Shown: piece by piece, positions 12,397-23,689 of the stretch | Layout: the number at the start of each line of letters is the position of its first letter | Numbering within the stretch: position 1 is the first letter of the stretch | Source: Vigna angularis | Lineage: Eukaryota; Streptophyta; Magnoliopsida; Fabales; Fabaceae | NCBI RefSeq assembly: GCF_016808095.1 | Contig: NC_068970.1 | Span: 40,707,630-40,771,629 of the forward strand | Direction of reading: 5' to 3' | Length of the DNA: 64,000 nt | The notes under the pieces: generated by a model | Database searches by the model: none | Seen by the model: the letters and a program-made list of their open reading frames with translations, nothing else | Told to the model about the DNA's origin: nothing | Program-made: the position numbers and the translations under genes

Positions 12397-15300
12397 TTAG
12401 CCAAAAATTCCACCAGTCCCCGATTCACCCTGCTGCAACTCCTTCCGGCGCTGCTCCTCTAAAGGATCTGGACTCTTGTATATTCTCCGCACACGCCTAT
12501 TCATATGAAGAAATTGTGAAAACTTGTCAAAACTGAAAATTGTTGATAAGGACTCAATATTTTACACAACTTTTCTCCTCTGTCAAGAATATAAAACAGT
12601 TACGTAATGTTTTAGGTATAAAAGAACTGCTCCAGGATTTCCTATTAGGTTAAAATACCTGTCCTGAGCGTGTTGAGCAGGAAATGTAGGCATGAATTCT
12701 TTACTTTTGGGGAGAGGGACCTCACGAAACCACTCATGATTTAGAGCAGCTTCAGCAGTGATCCGCTGCATAAAATAGTGTCTTATCTTAATATTCACAC
12801 AAATATTTATTACCAAATTAAATTGTATCTCATGTAACCTTTACCTTTTCAGGGTCATATGTTAGAAGTTTGTTCAACAAATCAAATCCTGAATCAGAAA
12901 GAACAGGAGATCCAGTGAATGATGTGGCAGGAAATTTTTTCCGCAGGAGGTTGTACCTGAAAGGAACATTCCGACTGTTAATACAAAATAGAAAAGTTGT
13001 TCAACAGTCAAGTCACCAAGGGAGGCCAGATAGTCAGACCAGAACCACCCAAAGCTGGAAGCCTGGGAAAACAGTGGCAAAACATAAGCACAATGTAATC
13101 AAACAGTAATTTTCTTAATAAAGGAAATCGTAAGCACTTACTGGTGTTTGACAAAATTGACCTTGACCCCAGGTAATTTTGAGAAACCAGGCCATATTGC
13201 TTCATTAGGGGTGCCTAGAATCCGAAAAATCTACAAGAATAACATAAATCAAAATTGTAAAACAACCACAAAGTAGTTAAGTGCAAGAAACCATAGGTTA
13301 CAAGGAAAGAGAACAATGATGCAAGAATATATCCAATGTAAGGAAAATAACATTATCATACCTTGTCAAGTTGGTCAAACTCCGTTCTCCCATTAAACAG
13401 TGGTTCCTTAGATAATAGCTCAGCCATTATACAGCCTAGAGACCACATGTCTATGGCTGTTGAATACTGTTTTGACCCCAGAAGGAGTTCAGGTGCCCTG
13501 AGAAACATATAGACAACAATTAGGTAATAACATCATTTCTGCAAGAGAATGTAGTCAAACACATTGAGATAAAATAGTAAAATGAAGGCAAGTGCAACAA
13601 ATCTGTGATGACAGACAATGCACCCATGTAAAAGCATTACTGCTGCATAAAAAGGATGGATGAGAACGTAAATATTGACCTAAAGTAGCAATTATTAGGC
13701 AATGAGGCTACATCGTTGCATACTGATAATAGCTTCAAACAGATACTAGTTTAATTAGAATTATTGAACATGACAGCATCGCTATACGGTTCCAAAATTC
13801 ATGAGAAAAAAATAAACTATACCCAAGAATGTAAAATACCAAATAGCCTGTGATGTAAATACACACATACAGAGAAATAAAAGACATAATCAAATTGCAC
13901 ATATAAGCAGATTAGCATTTACCTGTACCAAAGAGTAACCACCAGGTGTGTATATGGCTTTAAAGGACTCCCATACTGACGGGCCAAGCCAAAATCACAA
14001 ATTTTGAGCTCACCCCTATTATTTAAAAGCAGATTTGATGTCTTTAAATCCCTATGAAGCACCCAGTTGTCATGAAGATACTTCACACCTTCTAAAAGCT
14101 GGATCATCAAGCACTTCACTTCACTCTGGCTGAAAGGTTGCTTCATTGCTTCCATTAGTCCTTTAAGGTCATGCTCCATATATTCCATGACCATGAAAAT
14201 ACTATCAAGGCTACTTCCTACCACTACTTCTTTAACATCAACTATGGATGGGTGGTGAAAAGAAAGAAGAATATTTATTTCCCTAAGAGAAGTCAGTGGG
14301 AAGCCCTCCTTTTCCTTCTCCATCTTGACCTTCTTCAATGCTACAATTTCTCCGGTCTTTTTATCCCTAGCCCTATATACAACACCATATGTTCCTTCAT
14401 CTATCTTGTTAAGTCTCTCAAACTCATCAACACTTCTACAACCCTGAAGCATGTTGACAGTTCTTTGGGGTGGAGAAGGAGGTTCTGGAGTCTCCCTACC
14501 ATCGTCTTCATCTTCATATTCCGTTTCGGAGTGACTGACACTTGTTTCACTTTTCCCACCCTGAGGGTCAACCTCCATGAAGTCATCCTTCTCTGACTCC
14601 ATACCAGGATGATCATCACTGCTGGAAGTTCTCCCACGGACACCTCTTTCTTCAGATTCAGATGATCTGGCTCTAGCTCCTTCAATACCTTCAATCTTGG
14701 ATTCCACAGGGCTCAATAACTTGTTCCTTAGTCTGCCATCCAAGAACTCAGGAGACACCTTCCTCCTTCGTTTGGGCATCTCCTCATCATTGAGGATCTC
14801 ACCCTCATCACCAGGAGAGTTATCTCCAGCTGCCCATCTTGAAGATGATATATTGCGAGCTGGAACATAAACTTCACCTTCTAGATGATCAGCTTCCTGA
14901 TCATTACCCCACCTCCCTTTCGGAGGTGATGAATGCAAACCTGAAGGAGAGGGCAAGGTAATCTTAGATGTTGCATTCAACTGGAGATCCTCGGTCTCCT
15001 TGTTCTTGACAGGATGTATTTGTACAACACCATTTGGAGCATTTGGTGACGGTGACTGATGGAATACCTTTGGCAATGGAGGCGGAGGAGGAAGTGCTGC
15101 TGCCACCACTGTAGAGGCAGAAACCCTAACTCTGGATGACTCACTGACATCTTTGTCATCCTGATCCCACACTATGGGCGAGAATTTTCTTTTCCTGTCC
15201 GGCACCGGTGGGGATCGGGTTCTTGTTTCTTCCAACATGGAAACCTCGGAGTCTTTCGCCCTAGATTCTGACTCAATTGCATCATCAGAACCACTCTCAC

Positions 15301-15616
15301 TGGAAAGCTCACCAGGCTCTCTATCCATTGCTTTGATAGAGAAACCACATCGGCGAGGACCAAGGCCACTGCTGCCAGAGTCACTCCTACTCGAAGATGA
15401 TCGGTACCCACCATTAACACCTTCCCTCTCCTTAATATCCCTCTGCCTCACCCTAACCCTGTCCCTGGACCCTCCCCTCACAACATCACCGCCACCATTC
15501 CTAACACGATCGTAATCCTCTTTCGAATTGGCAAGCCCGCGTCTAGAACCTTCGAGTTTCGATTCGCGCTCTCTGAAGTCGTTTTCGCGGTAACCGCCAT
15601 GTCTCCCAGCCGCCAT
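12397..15616 (-). CDS. CDKG2: Cyclin-dependent kinase G2-like protein (CDK11/PITSLRE class), six coding exons
   Basis: Coding exons on the minus strand are 15616-13923, 13497-13362, 13230-13142, 12956-12845, 12765-12659 and 12496-12397. All borders are GT..AG and the phases agree, giving 745 residues, close to the ~750 of Arabidopsis CDKG2. Residues 1-398 are an Arg/Ser/Glu-rich, low-complexity N-terminus typical of CDK11-like kinases. The kinase domain starts near 399: Gly loop 408-413 (GTYGVV), Lys428 (VALKK), the PLTSLRE helix 440-446, HRD 521-523, DFG 541-543, T-loop Thr556 in [12 protein letters not shown], and APE 566-568. The C-terminal tail is short and basic ([19 protein letters not shown]) and ends GTGGIFG. 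Family knowledge: cyclin-L-dependent nuclear kinases acting in splicing, thermo-sensitive meiosis and cell cycle. All catalytic residues are present, so the gene looks functional. CDKG1 is less likely because of the long N-terminus. Confidence 0.95.
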
Positions 15617-15630
15617 ATATCTCTAGCTAC

Positions 15631-15928
15631 CTAAATGCGTGAATCACAAGGGAAAACCCTAATCCCCCTTCGGAACGACTTTGTATTTTTTTTCTTTTTT
15701 TCTTTTGTTTTATAGAACCCTAAACCCAAAATACAACAAATACGTGGAATTTCAAAACTAAAGAAGAAATCGTGAAAGATCTGAAGGCGATTGGAGATCA
15801 CGAGACAAGGCAAAATAGAAACACTATGAGTTGAAATAAAGTTAGAAGGAAAAAAGAGGATTAGAATTGAAACCCTAGAAATTTAGGAAGAGGCTTTGAA
15901 GATTGATAGGGAGATTGAAAAGGCTTAC
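15631..15928 (-). other. 5' UTR intron of the CDKG2-like gene
   Basis: On the minus strand the donor GTAAGCC follows gcatcg (exon end 15929). The acceptor catttag ends at 15631, 14 bases before the ATG at 15616. The intron is 298 bp and T-rich. A leader intron just before the start codon is common in plant housekeeping genes and often raises expression; its role here is inferred. Confidence 0.7.
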
Positions 15929-16090
15929 CGATGCGATGAAGGTGATGAAATTGGATATTAAAAGAGAAAGCGTAAGAGAGGCAACGCAATCGAATAAGCG
16001 ATGCGACGCGATGCGGTGCGGCTGCGAAGAGAAGAGAAAAAAAGAGGGGAAGAGAGAACGACCCTTCGTGGTGAAAGAAAATTGGGCCCA
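15929..16090 (-). promoter_or_regulatory. Leader exon and core promoter region of the CDKG2-like gene
   Basis: The minus strand holds a CT-rich block (complement of gcgaagagaagagaaaaaaa) around 16024-16070, typical of plant leaders near the transcription start. No strong TATA box sits at a fixed distance, so the exact start is not called. The MULE at 16304 begins about 200 bases further upstream and may limit or alter the promoter. Confidence 0.5.
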
Positions 16091-16544
16091 AAAGGAATCT
16101 GGGTGACAAAAAAACTGGATATTATCGGATACTCGTTTTTTCCAAAATGTTTTAAAACAAAATGTTATAATACAATGTTTTAACATAATTATTTGATTAG
16201 ATTTAGCGCACATCCTACTCCGTGCCCATCATACCAATTTTATAGAGCATTGCTATCATTTTTATTTTTATTATTTACATATGATTGTATATATTAATTT
16301 ATAGGTTTAATACATCATTTAGTCCCTACTTTTAGGGGTTTGGTTTAAAGTGATCTTACCTTTTAAAAAAGTTCAGTAAGGTTCCATATTTCGTTAAAAA
16401 ATGTTCAATCCGATCTTTTTCGTCCACGCCATTAAAAACATAACGGTGCAATGTGGTGTTATGAATACGTGACACGTTTGAAGAGGTTGCATTGTGTAAA
16501 TATTTAAAAAAAATTAAAATGATATGTTAGGTGCAAATCTCAAC

Positions 16545-16800
16545 AGCCACACCATCTACAAATCCTCCAACCTGGTCCAAAATCACTCTCTAATCATGAT
16601 GAAATGACAACGCCATTGCATTTGCATTAGAGGGCTCCACCTCAATAATCCTCGCCTTTGGAGTAACCCTCTTCACATAACAATCACCACAGAGCAGATA
16701 ACTCTTAACAACTTCCTGGGAAGCTTTGCCATCATATTATAAGCTCCACAAATCTTAAATGAGAATCCGGTAGGTACTGGGGGGAATCCGACGAGACCCA
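16545..16800 (-). pseudogene. Captured threonine dehydratase (biosynthetic threonine deaminase) fragment
   Basis: Three minus-strand blocks match plant threonine dehydratase in order. A VSSDSPQYLP block (~16765-16800) resembles the start of the mature enzyme. FSFKICGAYNMMAKLPR followed by VICS (~16700-16772) holds the PLP-binding lysine (SFK). VKRVTPKARIIEVEPSNANA continuing through MALSFHHD and RVILDQVGGFVDGVAV (~16548-16690) is the later catalytic-domain segment. The blocks are joined out of order of reading frame, with large internal deletions and an in-frame TAG after SFHHD, so no enzyme is made. The parent enzyme works in plastids at the first committed step of isoleucine synthesis. The MULE evidently captured it from a host gene. 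Confidence 0.85.
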
Positions 16801-18412
16801 AGAGCGTAGGGGAGCCACTAGCTGGGTATCCTCAACGACGATGGCAGCAGGGGAGGAAGAATGCGCGGCCTCCGGCGACTTGTGTGCGAAATAAGAAGCA
16901 ACCCTAAGTTACATTCTAGAGCAACTCGAGAGAATGCGCAAGAGAGAAACCACCACTTTTTGTCCTTCACCATGAGCGTAATGAGTAATAGGGAGAAGAT
17001 TGGGAGTACCAAGGAGTTGCGCAGGGGCCCTTATTGCAGTCATAGGATTTTCTAAGAACCAAGGGGCCTTTAAAGAATTCACTGGAAAACCCAGGTAAGG
17101 GGAGTTAACTTTTGGATGTATTGATTGAGCATGATGTGTTTCTTTTGAAACTTGTTAATCTTGAGAAACTATGTGAAAAGATAGTATACCCAATTGGAAG
17201 GTTGTGAGTTGCTAAGGAAAAAAATGGTTTGGGATGTTATTCCCAGAATATGAATGCATGGGTTGAAGGATTACAGTGCATGTGGTTTTGTAGTAAGGGA
17301 AAAGTGCATATCGTGAATCTTTGGAGGGTAGTCGTAGGTTGGCTAGTTTAAGAATGTAAATAAGAATAGGAAGTGTTAACATGTTGTATGAGTGAAATAT
17401 GACAATAGAGTGCATTGGTGATGGGTTGTGTTCTCAATAGAGATACCAACATGGGTTTATGGGTATAATAAATTATTATTTTGTAATTGCATGGAATGTT
17501 TTATGGGGATTAAATGTATGGAAGTGGTATAAATATGGAGTAATGTACTGTCATCACATGATGGTATAAGTGTGTTGGGTAAACTTTAAATATTTGTTTG
17601 GACCCATGCACTAGGAAATGTTTTGTTTGTATGTAATTATGTGAGCACCGAAAGTGAGCACTAAAATAGTCACCATATTTGGATGTTTGTGCTTTTGTTT
17701 ATGATAAATTGACACCTTGTGGCAAGAGAAGAAGCGTGGAACACTTGTAAGTGTGTGCACCGTGGGATTGGGCAGTAGAATGCAAAGAAGAGAGAAGCCT
17801 CACGGTTTTGTGAGAGAAAGAAAGGAGAGGGTCTCGGATAATGTGTGCAGCAAAGTCATGGTGTTTTGTGAGAGTTATTTGTGTAAGAAAGAGAGAAGGG
17901 TTCACCACCATGAGAAACTAGAGAAATAGTGGAGTTGTTGCATGTATTATTGAGTCATGTGTTTGTTTGTGAGTTGTGCATCACCGTGAGAGAAAGAGAG
18001 AAAATGGGTTGTACTTTGTAAGTTGTATGTTGTGTAAGTTTGAGAGTTTAAAGTGTTGTTTGTGTATTTGTGTGTTCTGGAAAGTAATCCAGAAAAAATA
18101 CAAAGAGTATATATTTCGTCCAAACAGTTAAATATCTAGTTTTATGGGTTTCGAAAATTATATCATTTTTGAGTTATTATTGAGTGTAATAGTACATAGG
18201 ATGATATAGGATGGGATCTGGAGGTGGGTGTATAAAACTGGTGCATTGTTGGGTGATATAGGGTGAAATAGTATATTGGGTGATAAAGCCATTTACGTTT
18301 CTCTCTACATTTAATTCTTCAAACAATCATTTACGTTTCTCTCTCTACATTTAATTCTTTCAGCCACCTATTCATCAAACTGCATAACTCACTCAGGTTT
18401 GGCCACTGTAGC
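16800..18412. other. Unrecognised interior of the Pack-MULE
   Basis: GT-rich DNA with short open frames on both strands and no recognised motif. A donor-like site (aacccag|gtaagg) occurs near 17093 on plus. It may contain further captured pieces or untranslated DNA. Confidence 0.4.
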
Positions 18413-18571
18413 ATTTGCACCGTTATGTTTTTAACGGTGTGAGCAAAAAGGACCGAATTGAACATTTTTTAACGAAATATGGGGTCTTACTGAACTTTTT
18501 TAAAAGGTAGGATCACTTTGAACAAAACCCCTAAAAGTTGGGACCAAATGATGTATTAAACCTAATTTATA

Positions 18572-20000
18572 TTAGATTGTTCACTTAGAAAAAGAAAACA
18601 CCAAAGTATTGTATTGTGTGAAATTTATAATACAAATTTGACAGGTATTATGTATAAAATCTTCTTTTTTGAAATATTTTTTGAGTGGATTTTGCTTTGT
18701 TAATCTTCTTTGTTCTTTCTCTTTTATAAAATAATAAGTGGGATGTTTGTATAAGATTTTTTAACGCTTAAGTCATTGTTCAAAGTCTGAGATTTTGGTC
18801 AAAGTGTAATTAATATGGAAAGTAAAGTCAAAACTCGATTAAAGTTATATTTATAGGAGTATTTTACTAATCGTGAACCCTAGGCTTCGATTATGGGTCC
18901 ATTGGCCCATTGGTCCAATAGTTATTTTACCTATGGCAATGTGCAACGAATTTTGGTTAAGTTACGTGGTTTATTGATGTCTTTGGCAAGCACAAATAGT
19001 TATCGGTATGCGACACCCGACTCTAGTGAGGAGCACGTCCATCAGCCGATGACACCTAGTCTTTGGTTGGAGGAGCAGGGTACTTGACATCCGGCACTCA
19101 GCATCTATTATATAACGTATTGTGCTCACTCCTTTAGCATGTAGTCTTTGGTCTTCGATAGACAGCTTAACCTTTACAAAGTATCGGTAATCGGCATGCA
19201 ACTTTTATTGGGTACAAGGTATCCGGTATCAAGTATCCCGTTACAAGGTATTCGATATGTGTTTGGTTAATCAATTATCTTTAGATCATAGTTGATAAGG
19301 TTGAAGGGTCTTCGGCCACTTACAGTACATCAACACTCCTATCTTTTCATGTCTCAGAGGCATGCAAAGAGTTTCAACAGTCAGTTTGTTTTTGAGTTGT
19401 AGAATTATGATGCTAGTATCCAATAGTCGGCGTGTGTTATTTTGCAAAGAAAATTTGTTGTCTTTGGTCGTAACCTTATAGGTATAGTAACCCTCAACCT
19501 CGAGGAGCGTAGCGACGAAGAGGTTTGAATGATGGGATGTCAGATCTAACAAGATGTGAGTGATGGGGGTAAGTGTGGTACAAAAACCGAAGCGGTAGCT
19601 TGGTAAGAATTATGAAGGTTCGAGAATGAGAAGTTGCCTTAGAGGGAAAGAAATGGTGCAGAAGTTGAAGCTTTGCCTTGAGAGAGTCGTTTTGTAGGCT
19701 GATTTGGAATGGGTCTTGGCCCATTAGGTTAGAAGGTGAAATGTCACTAACATACTATATATAAAAGGTGAAGTTGTTTGAAGTTTTCCACGGCTCTGAA
19801 ATTGTGTTCAATTGTAAGAGAAGTGCAACCTTGCAAAGATCAAGTAGTCGTCCATTCCAAAGGTATGTCGAACTTTGGTAGTGGTAGTAATGTAGGTAGT
19901 TAGGTGTCGGTATCATCAGGTGCCACATCGTCTTTAGGATTAGATGTACATATGTGGCATAAAGCGAGCACTTTCACAGGAGTTGTGATTGAGTGTTGTT
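18572..20000. other. Intergenic DNA, probable decayed LTR sequence
   Basis: No gene is recognised. Between 18990 and 19260 several variants of a ggtatc/cggtat motif recur (ggtatccggtatcaagtatc and relatives). A TATA-like actatatataaaagg occurs near 19752. Given the copia element that follows, this is likely old retroelement sequence. Confidence 0.35.
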
Positions 20001-20441
20001 GTTTCTAGTGAGTTAAAGCCTATCATCCTTTGTGAAGATTCAAAGGAGGTGTTCATCCTTCGTGAAACATTCAGAGGAAGTGTTCATCCCTTGTGACTTT
20101 CAAGGAAAGTGAGTTTCATCTCTTGGGGTAACAAGAGAAGTGTTCTAAACCTTAAACTTGTTTATTTCTTTGTGATTGTAGCCGTTTGTTGGTTTTGTGA
20201 TAGTAGATCGTTAATTGTCATTTGAGATTAACAATTGGATGTAGGATCCTTGTGATCTGAACTAGTATAAAATCAACTATGCAATTTTTTCTCTTCCTTA
20301 CTCTCTTATTTGTTTTTAATTTATTGTTAATGAATTTAAATTACAGGACAAAATATTTAAAGCCACCATTTGCGATAAGAAACCAATTCGCCCCCTCTTG
20401 GTTTGTAGTATGTTAACCATTTCGTTGCACTACTTTGACAA

Positions 20442-20454
20442 TTAATATCAGAGC
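20442..20454 (+). other. Copia primer-binding site
   Basis: TTAATATCAGAGC follows the LTR end (TTGACA, 20440) and is one base off the usual TTGGTATCAGAGC copy of the initiator tRNA-Met 3' end. Confidence 0.75.
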
Positions 20455-21554
20455 TTGCTTTGATAATAATTCAATGACAGGGCAATATCAAACCTTTGTT
20501 GAGAGTGCCTCTATCAACAAACCTCCTTTATTTATTAGAGAAAACTATGCTTTTTGGAAAGTTAGAATGCAAATCTTTATGGAATCTGTTGATGGTGAGA
20601 TTTGGGAAACTGTCACAAATGGTCCTTTTGTTCCTATTCTTTTTATTAACAATTTGCACAACCTAAACCTCGTAACCAATGGAATGCTGACGATAGAAGA
20701 AGATCCCAACAAGATGTAAGGACTCGTAATATATTATCATCTGCTTTAACTGTTGATGAGTTTTACAAGGTCTCTACTTGTAAGAATGCTCAAGAGATGA
20801 GGGATATGTTGAGAGTCACTCGCGAAGGAACAAATGATGTTAGAAGAGCAAGAAGGAATACTCAAATCCATGAGTACGAGATGTTCCGTATGAAACAGGG
20901 AGAAACTATTATAAATGTTCAGAAACGCTTCACTCATATTGTTAATCATTTCATTGGGTTAGGTAAGTATTTTGATAATGATGAATTGAATATAAAAATC
21001 CTTATATCGTTGGACAGAACTTGACAACCAAAGCTGATCACTATAAGTGAGTCAAAAAATCTCAATACCATGTCAATGACTGCATTGTTTAGTAAATTGA
21101 GAGAACATGAACTGGATCTCGGAAGACTAAATAAAGATGAAGAGAAAGGAAAAAAAAGACTAGCATTCAAATCTGAGATTGAAAAAAGGTAAAAACATTA
21201 AGGAATAAGAAGACTCTGAATAAGAAGAAGAAAATATGGGTATTTTCTTTAAAAAGCTAAACAAGTTCATGACGTCCAAGGGAAGAATAATATTTAAAAG
21301 CGGAAAAAAGAAGAATCAAGAATCCTCCTCAAATTATCATTGTTATGGTTGTGGAGAGAAATGACATATGAAAGTTGATTGCCCAAATCAAAAGAAGGGT
21401 GAAGAAAGAGACCAAAAGAAATTCTTCAAGAAAAAGAAGGCGTATATTTCTTAGGATGAGGATAATGAATTTACATCAAGCTCAAGTGACTCTAATGAGC
21501 AAATCAACATATGCTTGATGGTTGATGACAACAATTATGAAAATCAAGTTAGTT

Positions 21555-22354
21555 TGATGGTAACTCCTTAAAGGACTTCCATCCAAAGAAGTATCAACTA
21601 AAACTAAGGCTAAAGAAAGGGAAGTAGAATAAGGACTTTAACAAAAAACTGTTTTCTTTCTAAGTCTTAGATAGATTCTCTTTGCTAAAATAGATTTGAA
21701 TTGTTTTTTAGGCCTTAAATAAAAGTTGAAGACCATGGAGAATAAACCAAAGAAGCTTGGTGAGCCAAAGGAAGCAAGGGAGGCAAAAGAGGGGTAAAAA
21801 TGGCATTTTTCGGATTGAAGAGAATGGCTTCCGGAATGATTTTCAAAGGGAAAATGCCTTCTGGATTGTGCTTGACGCCTAGCCACGCGTAGCTCACGCC
21901 CAACCAAAATGCATCAGAATTCACATTTAAAACATATTTTAATTGTGTTTCGCATGAGACTTGCAGCCCAAGCTTAGATTGCGTCTTCAACACACTTCTT
22001 TTGTCATTCTTTAGAGCATTGTAGTTCATAATTAGAGCTCTCTTCACCTATAAAAGAGAGGCTCTTCTCCATGTAAAATCCAACTTTGAAATGCTAAAGA
22101 AATGTTGTTGAGATTACTCTAGGCTTATCTTTAGAGGTCATCCTTTCTTGTGCTTATTCTGCATTTCTTCCTCTAGCTTCCTTCTCCCTTGGAAGTTGTC
22201 TGAGCTTGAGAAACCTCACACACTCATCTAACCTCCACTAAACCTTTCATCAAACACTCGGCGTGCACTAGAAACTTCCTCCATTTCTTCAATTTCGCTG
22301 CTCGACTCTGTTGTGCTTGGCTGCTTTACATGAAGTGTGGAGTTGCTTCCATCA
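21555..22354. mobile_element. Solo LTR inserted in the copia gag
   Basis: The ends are TGATGG and CCATCA, a 6-bp inverted pair. Flanks are TAGTT (21550-21554) and AAGTT (22355-22359), a five-base duplication with one mismatch. Both neighbouring stretches of gag align across the gap with the sister copy at 49200-49330. A TATA-like ctataaaagagagg sits at about 22048. There is no internal coding, so this is a recombined solo LTR of about 800 bp from another family. Confidence 0.75.
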
Positions 22355-22715
22355 AAGTTCCTCTAATGATTCTAAAAATTATGATTATAGTGATAGTAAA
22401 TTACTTGATACCTATAAGGAATTATTAATTGAATCAGAAAAATTGGATATTTCTCACAAAATTAAAGAAAGATTTTAAAGAATTAAATTTAAAATATGAA
22501 AATATTCTTAAAGAAAATAAAGATTTAAAGGATAAATTTTTATAATATGAGAAATGTAAATATATTATTAGTGATGAATGTATCTTTTGTTTAAGTAAAA
22601 AAAAGCCTCTAGACAAAACAACCCATGCTGATAATAGTAAAAATAATTTAAAAATAAAAAGGTTGTTAAAAATAAGCATGTTCCTAAATATAATTACAAT
22701 TATTATGATTCTAAT

Positions 22716-23408
22716 TAGTGTTGTTAAAACGGGCCACCTGACCCAACCCGACTCGACTCACCACGAGTTGGCTCACTAATTGGCCACTTAGTGAGCCAAC
22801 CCAACCCGACTCATTTATTAGCGAGCCAAAAAAATTCAAACCCGGCACAAACCAACGCGGGTTGGTGGGTTAAACGGGTTGGCTCACTAGCTCACTTAAT
22901 TACAAGTTTTTTTTAAAATAAAAAAATAATTACAATTTGTTTGTGATTCAAATTAAGTAATTTCACTCTAAAATGATGTTAAACTCCAAAGACAATTTTA
23001 AATAAAAAAATTAACATAAAACTCAAATGTAGTCCAAAAACAAACCCAAAAACTGAATAAATAAGTTTATAATATTGATAATTTTTGTGTCACTTGTCCA
23101 TTTATAACATTAAAGTCTTGAAAGGATAAATTTATAATATTTTTCTCTCTTCAAACATCTTTTTCTTTATTCTCATTTACAATACAATAAAAAAATGTAA
23201 CTAATAATATTGAAACACAAAATAATAAATAATTAAATTAAACTAGGTGGGTTGGTGAGCCAACTCGGCTCACCACGGGTTTAACCTGGGTGAGCCAGGT
23301 TGAAAATTGACCTGTATCAAAAAATTTCTTTTTTTTCAAACCCAACCCAACTCAAACCCATGATGGGCTAGATTGGCCTGCGGTCTCTAACCTATTTTAA
23401 CAACACTA
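22716..23408. mobile_element. hAT-like MITE inserted in the copia gag
   Basis: Terminal repeats are TAGTGTTGTTAAAA and its complement TTTTAACAACACTA. The 8-bp flanks are ATTCTAAT (22708-22715) and ATTATAAT (23409-23416), seven of eight matching, which is the size expected for hAT transposons. Long subterminal stretches rich in GAGCCAACC-type motifs also pair in reverse (22735-22900 with 23240-23390). It is 693 bp and has no coding. Confidence 0.85.
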
Positions 23409-23689
23409 ATTATAATTATAAAGTTAAAAGTAAAAACAAATATAGAAGAACACATAAAGTTTGGGTAGAAGAAGGAACTACTTATAGGAAACCAAATATG
23501 TCTACTTGTTTCTATTGCATTAAAAAGGGTTATATCTCTAATAAATGTAAAATAAAACATTATGGTGTTCCTTATGAAAAATATACTTGGGTTATAAAAT
23601 AATTTTAAATTATTTTTTGACTAACCAAAAAGACCCATACAAAATTGTTAGGTACCTAAAATAGCTTGTTCTCTTTTTATTTTGCAGAT

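Larger units (their letters stand above)
16304..18562. mobile_element. Pack-MULE: Mutator-like element with perfect 9-bp target duplication
   Basis: Terminal inverted repeats of ~150 bp (16304-16453 and 18413-18562) begin GGTTTAATACATCATTT and match over nearly their full length. The flanks carry identical 9-bp duplications, TAATTTATA at 16295-16303 and 18563-18571, which is diagnostic of Mutator-type insertion. No transposase is present. The interior carries a threonine dehydratase fragment in antisense (16545-16800) and about 1.6 kb of unrecognised GT-rich DNA. Confidence 0.9.
20474..23590 (+). pseudogene. Copia gag, interrupted and frameshifted
   Basis: Gag opens at ATG 20474 with GQYQTFVESASINKPPLF and continues in changing frames through the conserved gag core (MFRMKQGETI near 20880). 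One CCHC knuckle (CYGCGEK then H...C) lies at 21341-21382 with a stop in its middle. A second, with the His replaced by Tyr (CFYCIKKGYISNKC), lies at 23507-23548. Two knuckles fit the Sirevirus lineage. A solo LTR and a MITE now sit inside the frame. Confidence 0.75.

Noticed and set aside
14171..14596. 141-residue plus-strand frame within the kinase exon
   Set aside because: Lies antisense to conserved kinase codons; no motif.
15174..15515. 113-residue plus-strand frame opposite the kinase N-terminus
   Set aside because: Antisense shadow of the Arg/Ser-rich exon; Leu/Ser/Pro-rich composition mirrors that codon bias.
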